Positions 25,448 to 33,782 are shown, counted from the stretch's first letter. The stretch is 64,000 nt of DNA from Halorubrum cibi (GCF_900182635.1 NZ_FXTD01000010.1:62001-126000); one strand, 5' to 3'. A program made the numbers and translations. The notes: a model not told the origin generated them from the letters alone.

Positions 25448-26655
25448 CGTCCCTCCTCGTCGTCGGCCTCGGCGGCCTCGGCGATCTCGTCGGGCTCGCC
25501 GGCCTCGACGACCGCCTCCGACCCGCCGTCCGCGGCGGGCGCGATCAGGGGCCGCTCGAAGATCCCCATCGGATTTCCATCGTCGGTTCCCCTCGATCCG
25601 CCGGGGCGATCGTTCTCGTGATCGTCGAAGTCCTCGAGGTCGTCACCGTCGGCGTCCGATCCGGCGTCGTCGCCCTCGGCGGGGGCGTCGCGGTCGGCGT
25701 CGCGGTCCCCGTCGTCCCCGTCGGCTCTGCCGTCTCCGCCGTCTCCGCCGTCTCCGCTGCTTCCGTCGCCCGTGTCATCTCCGCCGTCGTCCGCCGAGCG
25801 GGACAGGTCGTTGGACGGTCCCTCGCCGTCGCCGGACGTGACGAGGAGTACGCCGGCCATCAGGAGCGTCATGCCGGTTCCGACCGCGACCGCGATGGAG
25901 AGAGCGGTCTGAAGCGTGTACGCCGTGTACGCCGCGTACGGGACGAACGCCAGGAGGACGCCGACGGCCCCCTCCACCGTCCGGTTCGTCACGACGAATC
26001 CCGGCTCGTCGGCCGCGTCGGACTCGCTTTGGGCGGATTCTGTCGCGGCCGCGGCAGTCGTAGCCGTCGTCTGCGTGTCCATCGCTTCCGCGTCCGCGTC
26101 GGCGTCGACGACGGCCGATCCGGCCGCCGTCGAGTCCCCGCCGCGCCCGGTTCGAGAGCCGTAGAGGCTCCAGACCTCCGAGAGCGCGAGCAAGGCGAAC
26201 GGCAGGACGACGAGCAGGGTGAACCCCGCCGGCGAGTCGGTGAACTGGATCACGTACCCGATGTACGGGATCGAGAACGCCACCGCGCCGAGGACGTTCG
26301 AGGCGGGCACCAACGCGGAGTCCGGCCCTTCGTTGGCGTCGCCCTTCGTCTCGAAGGCGACCTCTCCGCCGGTTCCCGTCACCCCGATCACGCGGTGTGT
26401 CACCGGCACCTCGCTCTCGCCGCGGACGAACGTGATCACGTCGCCCTCGCCGATCGCCGCCGCGTCGCGTTCGTCGACGACGACCACGTCGCCGGGGGCG
26501 ATCGCGGGCGTCATGCTCGCCGTCAGGACGACGAAGCTGTACTCCGCCCCGACGACCGCCGGCACCGCGTACACCACGAAGGGCGCGACGACCGCGATCA
26601 GCAGGGCGATCCCGAGCAGGTTGGCAAAGCGTTTGAACGTGATAGGTGAGTTCAT
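25444..26655 (-). CDS. SipW-like signal peptidase I (ER/archaeal type) with membrane and acidic extension
   Basis: 403 residues. The peptidase domain covers about 1-170: an N-terminal membrane anchor, the catalytic Ser47 in VLTASMTPAIAPGD, His87 in VPVTHRVIG (His in place of bacterial Lys), and Asp106 in KGDAN. That is the Ser-His-Asp pattern of the SipW and ER group. More membrane segments follow (142-162, 228-245 and 250-275), then about 130 disordered acidic residues. It is embedded in the operon of its presumed substrates and overlaps both neighbours by 4 bp, so it is probably the dedicated processing enzyme. Confidence 0.9.
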   Translation of the reverse strand: MNSPITFKRFANLLGIALLIAVVAPFVVYAVPAVVGAEYSFVVLTASMTPAIAPGDVVVVDERDAAAIGEGDVITFVRGESEVPVTHRVIGVTGTGGEVAFETKGDANEGPDSALVPASNVLGAVAFSIPYIGYVIQFTDSPAGFTLLVVLPFALLALSEVWSLYGSRTGRGGDSTAAGSAVVDADADAEAMDTQTTATTAAAATESAQSESDAADEPGFVVTNRTVEGAVGVLLAFVPYAAYTAYTLQTALSIAVAVGTGMTLLMAGVLLVTSGDGEGPSNDLSRSADDGGDDTGDGSSGDGGDGGDGRADGDDGDRDADRDAPAEGDDAGSDADGDDLEDFDDHENDRPGGSRGTDDGNPMGIFERPLIAPAADGGSEAVVEAGEPDEIAEAAEADDEEGR

Positions 26656-28163
26656 CGTAGGTCCTCCGAGTCGCAGAGCGCGTTTTCGTCGGTAAACGTC
26701 CCGCCGACGAGTTCGTAGAGCGTTCCTCCCGATCCGTCGGAGCCGAACGCGTCTCCGATCGTAAGGACCTCCGAGCAGCTGGTGTGGATCTCCACGCTCT
26801 CCGAGGCACCTTCATCGTCGCCGTCGACGATCTCGATCGTCGTGTTCTGTCCGAGGCTCGTTCCGACGTTCCCCCACGCTTGAGAGACGTCGCTGCCGTC
26901 GGCGGTGAACGTTCCACCGGGCGCGATCGTCGCGTCCTCGAACACGACCTCGTTTCCGCCGCCCGTCCGCTGGGTGGTGACCCGGATGGTGGCGTCGGAT
27001 CCGCCGTCGTATCGGAACGTCAGGTCACGGTACCGGACGTTTCCGCCGCACTCGCAGTCGCCCGGATCGTCGTGGTCGTCATCGCCGTTCTCGCCGTCAT
27101 CGTCGACGCAGACGTCGATCTGGATGTTGCTGATTCCGGCGAGACCACCATTCCCCGGACCCTCCGGCGAGTACAGTATCTCACTCGTGTCGTTGCTCGG
27201 CGGCTCGATCGGGTACGTCTTCGTGTCGTTTCCGCCCTTGATACGGACCTCACAGAGCCGTCCGGCCGGGTCGCCGTTCGCGTCCACGAGCTCGAAGCTG
27301 ACGCCGACGGCCTCGCCGCCGTCCTTGTCCTCGACGTCGGTGACGAAGAGGTACGCGTTGCCGGCGAGTTGACCCTCGTCGATCGGGAGCCACGTCGAGA
27401 CGTCGTCGATGTCGCTGATGACGACGTCTCCGTCGATGTTGGCCTTCCCAACCGGGTCACAGTTCGGACACTCCTCCTGCGGCTCGTCACACGGTCCGAA
27501 CTCCGCGTAGGGGTTCGATCCCGCGGCGTCGTCCTCGGAGACGTGCCGGCACTGTTCGGTATAGAGCAAGAACTCGAACTCGGTCGTCCGCCCGGCCGCG
27601 GCGGCCGGCGCGTCCTCGGGAAGCTCCCAGGCGAGTTCGATCTCGATACCGTCGCCATCGGGGTCGAGACACGCGTCGCCGTCGAGGTCGTCAGCCCGGA
27701 GTCCGCCGGCGAACTCGCGGCGGAGCTCCGAGAGCGACCCGGACGGGAACACCCAGTCGTCGCCGATCTTGAGTGAAACCTCCAGCGCGTTGCCGAGCGG
27801 GTCCTGCGTCCGGGGGCAGGTCGTCGCGAACCAGAGGCGCGCCGGGTTGGTTCGAACGGAGACGTCGAACGTGACGTCGCCCCAGTCGCCGCGGTCGATC
27901 GGGTTCTCGGGCGCGTAGCTCACGGTCCCGTTCGAGACGGCACAGCCCGCGTCCCCGTTCGAATCCGAACACGACACGTCGAGTTCGACCTCGCCGGCAC
28001 CGATCTCGTTGCGCGGCAACGTCTCCCCGTCGGAGAGGTACGCGAACGTGCCCGCGCCGCTCGCGGCACCGATCGCGCCCAGTCCGCCGAGCCCGGCGAG
28101 GAGCCGGCGGCGGCTGAAGTCGGCCGGTCCGGAATCTCCTCGTCCGCTCCCGTCGGTGGTCAT
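26652..28163 (-). CDS. Tat-exported SipW-dependent protein, large Cys-containing variant
   Basis: 503 residues. The twin-Arg motif SRRRLLAGLGG (about 17-27) is followed by GAGTFAYLSDGETLPRNEIGAGEVELDV, the camelysin/TasA-type cleavage and first strand region. The first 220 residues form the beta fold ending FLLYTEQCRHVSEDDAAGSNPYAEFG. A Cys-rich joint (CDEPQEECPNC) leads to a second domain of about 270 residues (GKANIDGDVVISDIDDVSTW onward) with its own Cys cluster (CVDDDGENG, DCECGG) that I do not recognise. The ATG overlaps the stop of the previous gene and the stop overlaps the peptidase start. Confidence 0.8.
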   Translation of the reverse strand: MTTDGSGRGDSGPADFSRRRLLAGLGGLGAIGAASGAGTFAYLSDGETLPRNEIGAGEVELDVSCSDSNGDAGCAVSNGTVSYAPENPIDRGDWGDVTFDVSVRTNPARLWFATTCPRTQDPLGNALEVSLKIGDDWVFPSGSLSELRREFAGGLRADDLDGDACLDPDGDGIEIELAWELPEDAPAAAAGRTTEFEFLLYTEQCRHVSEDDAAGSNPYAEFGPCDEPQEECPNCDPVGKANIDGDVVISDIDDVSTWLPIDEGQLAGNAYLFVTDVEDKDGGEAVGVSFELVDANGDPAGRLCEVRIKGGNDTKTYPIEPPSNDTSEILYSPEGPGNGGLAGISNIQIDVCVDDDGENGDDDHDDPGDCECGGNVRYRDLTFRYDGGSDATIRVTTQRTGGGNEVVFEDATIAPGGTFTADGSDVSQAWGNVGTSLGQNTTIEIVDGDDEGASESVEIHTSCSEVLTIGDAFGSDGSGGTLYELVGGTFTDENALCDSEDLR

Positions 28164-28966
28164 TGTGACACCCCCGAGTCAGCCGAGTCAGCCGAGTCCG
28201 CCGATTCCTCGTGGTCCGGCACCGGTTCCGCGAACGGGTTGCCGTCCCACGCGCAGTCGACCGCGTAGAACTTCACGTCGAAATCGACGGAGCCGCCCTT
28301 CCCGGCGTTGCCGCCCTCGCCGATCGGGAATCTCCAGTTGAACGCGAGACAGCGGCTCTCGTCGGGTCGTAGGCAGCCGTTGTCGAGGACACCGGGATCG
28401 ACTTCGATCCCTCCGACGAGGTCGTCGTCGTCGAGTTCCGCGAGAGTTCCCGAAAAGATCCCGTCGCCGAAGGTCGGAAAGTTCGGAAAGCTCTCGACGT
28501 TCTCCGCGCCGGCACAGCCGCCGACGCCGAGGAACCCGGTGTCGTAGCGAACGGACATCTCGATCCGTTCCGCGAGCGCCTGACTCGCCGCGTCGTTTCC
28601 GATCTCCGGATCGATCTTCATCCACACCCGGACGCCGTCCGGGACGTTCTCGCCCGGATCGTCGATCCGGAGGCCGACGCTCGTCGAGCCCGCGTCCATC
28701 GGGAGGACGTTCTCCTGGTCGATGAGGCGGACCGACGCGTCGGTGACCTCGTCGCTCGGGCTCTCCCGGACGAGCTGACCGTTGTATCTGCTGCGCCAGC
28801 CGACCAAGAGCTGCGTGGGGACGTCCGACTGCGCGTAGGTATAGCTCGTGTACTGGTCCGGCGTGCTCGTCGGCCGGCCGCCGGCCATCCCGAGGGTGGC
28901 GAAGCCGACGGCTCCGATGCCCGCGAGTGCCTGCCGCCGAGTCAGATGTGTGTCTCGTTTCGTCAT
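28160..28966 (-). CDS. Tat-exported surface protein of the SipW locus
   Basis: 268 residues from ATG at 28966. The twin-Arg signal LTRRQALAGIGAVGFATLG is at about 8-26. The AYFSDE motif of its neighbours is not conserved, but the domain keeps NVPDGVRVWMKIDPE, a central beta region, CLAFNWRFPIGEGG and a degenerate C-terminal signature FYAVDCAWDGNPFAEP. The last residues are a Ser/Asp repeat (ESADSADSADSG). It is probably a divergent member of the same fold and is first in the tightly overlapping part of the operon. Confidence 0.7.
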   Translation of the reverse strand: MTKRDTHLTRRQALAGIGAVGFATLGMAGGRPTSTPDQYTSYTYAQSDVPTQLLVGWRSRYNGQLVRESPSDEVTDASVRLIDQENVLPMDAGSTSVGLRIDDPGENVPDGVRVWMKIDPEIGNDAASQALAERIEMSVRYDTGFLGVGGCAGAENVESFPNFPTFGDGIFSGTLAELDDDDLVGGIEVDPGVLDNGCLRPDESRCLAFNWRFPIGEGGNAGKGGSVDFDVKFYAVDCAWDGNPFAEPVPDHEESADSADSADSGVSQ

Positions 28967-29288
28967 TCGTGTTCCGTGGTCGGCTCCGGACGGCCGGTTC
29001 GTCGATCGTCTCCACGCGTCCTCGGTACGTATGTATGCGCCTCCTACCCAAGCGGTTCGGATACCGAACCACATTGATTGGGCCATTGAACGACCGTCAA
29101 GGGATGCCTATCAGGTAGGTCGTCCCCCGCTCTCGTCGTCGATCGTCTCCGAATCCCGTCGTCGGTCGCGTCCGTCGCGATCCGATACGGGAATCCCACC
29201 GGCGGAGTCGAACCGCCGTCTCGACCGTTCCAACCGAGGAATTCGGGTGGGAGGGGGAATCAGGTTCCGAAGAACCCGTTGTGCGTGA
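28967..29288. promoter_or_regulatory. Intergenic control region inside the SipW locus
   Basis: 322 bp without a gene. It contains a perfect inverted repeat GGTTCGG-ATA-CCGAACC at 29054-29070, a TATA-like TACATACG stretch near 29025-29035 for the leftward gene starting at 28966, and the tRNA-like element listed separately at 29194-29252. It probably starts a second transcript for the genes to its left. Confidence 0.5.
29194..29252 (-). other. tRNA-like intergenic element, site 1
   Basis: Read leftward, TCCCACC (29252-29246) pairs with GGTGGGA (29200-29194) in a perfect 7-bp acceptor-like stem. Inside are a small hairpin TTCC-TCGGTT-GGAA and a T-arm mimic GGCGG-TTCGACT-CCGCC (29217-29201) with a canonical T loop. 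No anticodon arm is present. Similar elements occur at 30927-30981 and 33740-33782, always in gaps of this locus. Confidence 0.6.
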
Positions 29289-30902
29289 TCAGGCGGTCCC
29301 GGTCGCGTTCCCTCCGTTCGTCACGTTGCCGTCGTTCGTTCCGTTCGAGTCGTCGGGGGCGTACGGATTCGTTTCGCCGTCGTTGTGGCGGCACTGTTCC
29401 GCGGCGAAGCCGATCGCGAACTCCACGGAGTCGGTCTGAATCTCGTTGCCGACCGTCGTGGGAAGTTCCCACTCGAAGCCGAAACAACGGGTCACGGAGT
29501 TGGTGAAACAGATCCGTTCTTCCGACTGTACGTTGGCGTCCAGTTCGATACCCGCTTCGAGCGCGGTCATCACCTCGCGTAGCGTACCCTCGGCGATGAC
29601 CTCCTCGCCGGTGAGGATGACCGAGGAGATCTGCGAGTAGATGTCGTCGAGATCCGTGCCGGTCGGCGAGTCGTAGTAGAGTGTGGTTCCGTTGCTCGAA
29701 CTCGCCATGTCTATGAGCGTGTTCTGGGCGGTGCTTCCGTTACTGACACCCAACCCGATCGTGAACACGGTGATTCCATCGTTTTTCGCGTCCGTTGCCG
29801 CGTCCTTCGCGTTCTGGACGTGGTCGGAACCGGCACGATCCGACTCGTTCGGCTCGCCGTCGCCGAGCAGAATGATGACCTCGTCGACGCCACTTCGACC
29901 GTTGTCGTTGAGCTCGTCGGCCGCCAGATCGACACCGGCGTCCATCATGGTGCGTCCGGCATCGGAGATCCCGGCGGGCTCGGGCTGGAGATACGTTTCG
30001 ACGTTCGAGTGGGTACTCGTGAGGCCCTGTCGGAGCTGCCCGGTCGATTCGAACGTCACGAGGCCGACTCGGTCGTTGGGGCCGAGGTTCTCGACGAAGT
30101 CCAGCGCCGCCGCCTTCGCCTGTTCCATCTTGCTCCCGGGACCGCCTCCCATGGAGCCGGAGTTGTCGATCGAGAGCATCACGTCGACGCCCTCGCTCTC
30201 CTCGTCGCGCTCTCCCTGGTGGACGTTGTCGCAGTTGTCGTCGTACCAGATCTTCGCCCGGATCGAGTCGGCGAGCTGCCCGTCACCGTCGGGGTCGTCC
30301 GTGGGATCCCCCATCTCCTCGAGCGCCTCGATTTCGGGTTCGGTGTAGCCGTTCTGGTTCTCGTCCGTGAGCATCCCGCCCATCCACATGTAACCGGGAT
30401 TGTCGTACAGGTGGGTGCTGAAGGTGACCTCGCCGTAGTCGCCGGGTTTCACGTCGCCGATGCGGATGAGCGCGTCCTCGAGGTCTCCCGCGTCGATCAG
30501 CTCGTCGCGCTGGAATCCCTCACCTTCGCCGGTCTCGGGGTCGTAGACGCCGTTCGCGCCGATGACCCAGTCTTCGGCTCCGGGGTACTCGGTCCGGTTG
30601 GGAACCTGATCGAGGAGGTACACGCCGGTGTCGTCGTCGGTCGGTTCCATGTCCTCGTCGACGAACGTGGCGTTCGGGTAGTTCTCCTGGAGCTCCCCGA
30701 GACGTCCGGGACCGCCCCGGTACGTCATCCGGTAGTCCATTTTCAGATCCAGCTCACCGGCGGTGAGCGTGTTGCCTTCGAACGACTCGTCGTCGCTGAA
30801 GTAGGCGGTCGTTCCGAGTCCTGCTCCCGCGGAGGCGACGCCCACGGCCCCGAGGCCGGCGAGCATCTTGCGCCGCGAGAGTCCGATTCCTTTGTCAGTC
30901 AT
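29289..30902 (-). CDS. Tat-exported SipW-dependent protein with inserted vWA domain (1)
   Basis: 537 residues from ATG at 30902. Twin-Arg motif LSRRKMLAGLG (8-18), then GTTAYFSDDESFEGNTLTAG (30-49), the SipW/TasA-type signature. The beta fold runs to KIWYDDNCDN near 217-226. A vWA domain is inserted at about 239-430, with MIDAS DNSGS at 246-250, the Thr region AGRTMMDAG near 315-323 and ILLGDGEPNES. The fold then resumes (RCFGFEWELPTTVGNEIQTD) and ends with FAAEQCRHNDGETNPYAPDD. The tail is Asn/Gly/Thr-rich with N-glycosylation-like sites. It is likely an adhesive or capping subunit of a surface filament. Confidence 0.82.
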   Translation of the reverse strand: MTDKGIGLSRRKMLAGLGAVGVASAGAGLGTTAYFSDDESFEGNTLTAGELDLKMDYRMTYRGGPGRLGELQENYPNATFVDEDMEPTDDDTGVYLLDQVPNRTEYPGAEDWVIGANGVYDPETGEGEGFQRDELIDAGDLEDALIRIGDVKPGDYGEVTFSTHLYDNPGYMWMGGMLTDENQNGYTEPEIEALEEMGDPTDDPDGDGQLADSIRAKIWYDDNCDNVHQGERDEESEGVDVMLSIDNSGSMGGGPGSKMEQAKAAALDFVENLGPNDRVGLVTFESTGQLRQGLTSTHSNVETYLQPEPAGISDAGRTMMDAGVDLAADELNDNGRSGVDEVIILLGDGEPNESDRAGSDHVQNAKDAATDAKNDGITVFTIGLGVSNGSTAQNTLIDMASSSNGTTLYYDSPTGTDLDDIYSQISSVILTGEEVIAEGTLREVMTALEAGIELDANVQSEERICFTNSVTRCFGFEWELPTTVGNEIQTDSVEFAIGFAAEQCRHNDGETNPYAPDDSNGTNDGNVTNGGNATGTA

Positions 30903-30926
30903 GATTGGTCCCCCGGAGGGGAACGT

Positions 30927-30981
30927 CCCACTGGCGGGTTCGAACCGCCTGATCGACCGCTCGTTCGGAGCTTCGAGTGGG
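30927..30981 (-). other. tRNA-like intergenic element, site 2
   Basis: Read leftward, CCCACT (30981-30976) pairs with AGTGGG (30932-30927). Between them are a D-arm-like hairpin GCTC-CGAAC-GAGC (30971-30959) and a T-arm mimic GGCGG-TTCGAAC-CCGCC (30949-30933). It lies in the 119-bp gap between the two vWA genes. After it, the leader of the next gene folds as GTTCCCC-TCC-GGGGGAC just before the ATG at 30902; this stem needs one G-U pair, which works only in leftward RNA. Confidence 0.6.
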
Positions 30982-31021
30982 GTAAGCGACGGAAGTCGCT
31001 CGCGTCTGGATGTTCGTCGCT

Positions 31022-32758
31022 CTATGCGGGACTGATCGTCTCGTCGGCGAACGGATTGTACGTGCCGTCGTTGTGGCGGCACTGCTCCGCGTAGAAGTCC
31101 AGGTCGAAGACGACGGAATCGCCCTGGATCTCGTTGCCGACTTCGTAGGGGAGGTGCCACTCCAACGCGATACAGCGTGTGTCGGAGTTGGGGTAACACT
31201 GCCGCCCCTCGCGGTTGCGGTCGGAGTCGAGCGGATAGCCGCCAGCGATGCCGTCGACCACGTAGTCGTCGAGGAACCCGTCCGAGGTAACGTTCGGACT
31301 CTCCGTGAGGAGGTCGTACAGCGACCCCTCGAATATCGGCTGTTCGCCGCCCGCGGTGAAGCCGATCTCCTCGGCGACGCTCGTGATCGGATCCGTGTTC
31401 GGGTCGGTCGGTCCGTTGATAGCCGCATCGATGTCGGTGTCGAGCACGAGCATGAACCGGTGGTTTCCGGGGAGCGTGCTGATCTCCTCGAGGACGTCGA
31501 CGGAGTTCGGCGGCGTCCCGAACCCGACGATCAGGTATCTGTCGACCTCTCCGCCCTCCGATCGGAGATTGTCGCTGGCCGCAGCGAGGAACTGGCTCGT
31601 ATCGACGTTGATCCCGTTCGTGATCAGGACCATTACCCGTTCATCGTCCTCGGAACATTCGGCGAGCGCATCGGCCCCCGCCTGGATCGCGTTCGGTAGG
31701 TCGGTACCGCCCTGTATCTCGTCCTGATAGTCGATCGTCTGAAGGCCCGTGGAGTCGTTGTAGCTTCCACCGTCGGTGCCGACGACGTCGTTCACGTCGC
31801 TCGTCGGCAGGAGGACGGTATCCGCGGTCGTCGTCCAGTTGGTGAGTCCGACGCTGAACGGGGCGGTGTCGCCATCGCTGCTTTCGGCTCCGTTTCCGGT
31901 GTCGAGTCGATCGACGTACGTTTCGAGCGCCTCGATCAGGAGTTTATCCTTATACTCGGTGACGGATCCCGTGGGTGCCGAACTTCCCATCGAATCGGTG
32001 TTGTCGACGACGAACTGGATACAGACGTCGCTCCCCTCGTCGAAGAAGTTGTCACAGTCGTCGTCATACCAGAGCGTGGCCTCGATCTCCTTCGCGAGCT
32101 GTGCTTCCGCCTCCGCTAACGCGATCACGTCGTCGTCGGTGAACTCCTCGCCGAGTTCCTCGGCGTACCGCTCGACGAGCGCCTCGCGTTTGGGGTCGTT
32201 CAATTCGCCGACGGTGTGTTCGAAGCCGCTCGCGTTGAGCCAGAGGTACGCCGGGTTGTCGAAGACGTGTTTGCTGATCGTGATCTCGCCGCGGTCTCCG
32301 GGCTTGACGTCGTCGAGGTCGATGACGGGGCCCACGAACTCGTGATTTCCGCTTCCGTCGGTGTCCTCGAAGCTCGCGAACTGGCCGCGGTAGGCCTCCT
32401 CGATCGCGTCCTCGTCGGCATTGGCCGGAAGTCCGACCAGCGTCGGGTCCTCCTCGAGCTGGAATCGCGTGTAGATCGGGTCCTGCCGGTCGTCGCCGTC
32501 CAGGTCGGGGTAGGCGTTGACCGGCTCCCACGTCGTGTGGTCTTCGGGGTCTTGCCCCTCCAGACCCATGTAGTAGCTCTGTTGCCAGTCCATCCGGAGC
32601 TCGACCGCTCCGGCCTCTATCGTGTTGTCGGTGAAACCCTCCTCGTCGCTGAAGAACGCGGTGGTGCCGAGGCCCGCGCCGGCGCTCGCGACGCCGATGG
32701 CCCCGAGGCCGCCGAGCAGCGTGCGGCGGGAGAGTCCCGTGATTTTCTTGTCTGTCAT
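31022..32758 (-). CDS. Tat-exported SipW-dependent protein with inserted vWA domain (2)
   Basis: 578 residues. Twin-Arg LSRRTLLGGLG (9-19) and GTTAFFSDEEGFTDNTIEAG (31-50) open the protein. The beta fold contains DDVKPGDRGEITISKHVFDNPAYLWL and reaches EATLWYDDDCDN near 227-237. A vWA domain follows directly (about 246-445) with MIDAS DNTDS at 252-256, a Thr variant of DxSxS, and GGTDLPNAIQAG as the second metal loop. The fold then resumes (RCIALEWHLPYEVGNEIQGD) and ends FYAEQCRHNDGTYNPFADE. The insertion point is the same as in the gene at 29289, so this is a paralogue. Confidence 0.82.
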   Translation of the reverse strand: MTDKKITGLSRRTLLGGLGAIGVASAGAGLGTTAFFSDEEGFTDNTIEAGAVELRMDWQQSYYMGLEGQDPEDHTTWEPVNAYPDLDGDDRQDPIYTRFQLEEDPTLVGLPANADEDAIEEAYRGQFASFEDTDGSGNHEFVGPVIDLDDVKPGDRGEITISKHVFDNPAYLWLNASGFEHTVGELNDPKREALVERYAEELGEEFTDDDVIALAEAEAQLAKEIEATLWYDDDCDNFFDEGSDVCIQFVVDNTDSMGSSAPTGSVTEYKDKLLIEALETYVDRLDTGNGAESSDGDTAPFSVGLTNWTTTADTVLLPTSDVNDVVGTDGGSYNDSTGLQTIDYQDEIQGGTDLPNAIQAGADALAECSEDDERVMVLITNGINVDTSQFLAAASDNLRSEGGEVDRYLIVGFGTPPNSVDVLEEISTLPGNHRFMLVLDTDIDAAINGPTDPNTDPITSVAEEIGFTAGGEQPIFEGSLYDLLTESPNVTSDGFLDDYVVDGIAGGYPLDSDRNREGRQCYPNSDTRCIALEWHLPYEVGNEIQGDSVVFDLDFYAEQCRHNDGTYNPFADETISPA

Positions 32759-32806
32759 GTTTGTGTGATATGAATGGGGAGATTCCCCCGTCGGTCAGGT
32801 CTTCGT

Positions 32807-33715
32807 TCAGTTCCCGCCGTCGTCACCGGAGACGTCGCTCTCGTTGGCCGTATCGTCGCTCTCCGCCTCCTCCGCGAACGGGTCGTCGTTGTGGCGGCAC
32901 TGCTCGGCCGCGAAGTGGACGTCGCCGCTGAAGGAAGCGCCCTGGACGAGGTTGCCGGGAGACATCGATTCCGTGATATCGAAGGAAGTTCCGTCGACTG
33001 CGACCTCCTCGCCGATGTCCCCGTGCGAGGGTAAGTAGAGGTAGACGCAGACCTCGACGGAGTCGGCCGCCAGCTCCGCGCCCTCGACGTCGGACTCACA
33101 GGGGAGGTGACAGTACTCGACGACCGGCTCGTCGTTTTCGACGCCGGCGTACGCGTGGATCAGTCCGCCCTCGTCCCACTCGTCGATGAGTTCGCCGAGG
33201 GTGCCCTCGAAGACGATCTCTTCGCTGTCGCCCGCCTGCTGGTCGTCGATCGTGACGACCGCGAGCATGTACTCGCTGAGCAGACCGGAGGCGTCGACGT
33301 GGTCCACACCGTTCTGGTTGCCCGTCGACTCGTCGCCGTCGAGCGTGATCTGGACGTAGCCGGGGTTGTGTTTCACGCAGACGTCCCAGCAGTACTTGTA
33401 GGAGTCGCCGGGCTTCGCGTCCGTGATGTCGAGGAAGCCGTCGACGACTTCGATCGTGGCGTCGTCCTCTTGGGCCGCAGCCAGCATCGCGTCGAACGTC
33501 TGTTCGTCCGGCCCGATCCCGTCTTGGTCGACGACGTGGGTCGACTGCGTGACTTCGAGCTCGAACTGCCCCGCGGTGATCGTGTTGTTCTCGAAGCTCT
33601 CCTCGTCGCTGAAGTACGCGGTCGTCCCAAGGCCCGCACCGGCGGAGGCCACGCCCATCGCCCCGAGCCCGACCAGCATCTTACGCCGCGAGAGTCCGAT
33701 TGTATCGTTTTCCAT
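32807..33715 (-). CDS. Tat-exported SipW-dependent surface protein
   Basis: 302 residues. Twin-Arg LSRRKMLVGLG (8-18) and GTTAYFSDEESFENNTITAG (30-49) give the TasA/camelysin-type start. A single beta fold follows with DAKPGDSYKYCWDVCVKHNPGYVQI, a central EIVFEGTLGELIDEWDEGG and an unusual C-terminal FSGDVHFAAEQCRHNDDPFAEE. There is no vWA insertion. Six Cys residues could form disulfides. The leader between this gene and the one before contains tRNA-like site 3 and a TCCCC-ATT-GGGGA hairpin. It is a likely main filament subunit. Confidence 0.8.
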   Translation of the reverse strand: MENDTIGLSRRKMLVGLGAMGVASAGAGLGTTAYFSDEESFENNTITAGQFELEVTQSTHVVDQDGIGPDEQTFDAMLAAAQEDDATIEVVDGFLDITDAKPGDSYKYCWDVCVKHNPGYVQITLDGDESTGNQNGVDHVDASGLLSEYMLAVVTIDDQQAGDSEEIVFEGTLGELIDEWDEGGLIHAYAGVENDEPVVEYCHLPCESDVEGAELAADSVEVCVYLYLPSHGDIGEEVAVDGTSFDITESMSPGNLVQGASFSGDVHFAAEQCRHNDDPFAEEAESDDTANESDVSGDDGGN

Positions 33716-33739
33716 GATGTGTCATCCCCATTGGGGAAG

Positions 33740-33782
33740 TCCCACCGACGGAGTCGAACCGTCGTAACGCGCCCGCGTGGGA
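33740..33782 (-). other. tRNA-like intergenic element, site 3 (minihelix form)
   Basis: Read leftward, TCCCAC (33782-33777) pairs with GTGGGA (33745-33740), enclosing a 13-nt linker and the T-arm mimic GACGG-TTCGACT-CCGTC (33763-33747). No D-arm hairpin is seen, so it is a minihelix of acceptor plus T arm. It stands in the 94-bp gap between the first and second genes of the locus. Confidence 0.58.

Noticed and set aside
28160-29086. Long open frames in several frames over almost every gene in the window
   Set aside because: At this GC content stop codons are rare, so antisense and shifted frames stay open. They are Arg/Pro/Ala-rich without family motifs and overlap genes with clear motifs.
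29194-33782. Genuine tRNA genes at the three T-arm-like sites
   Set aside because: No anticodon arm is present and total lengths are only 43-59 nt, so they cannot be functional tRNAs. They are kept as tRNA-like elements.
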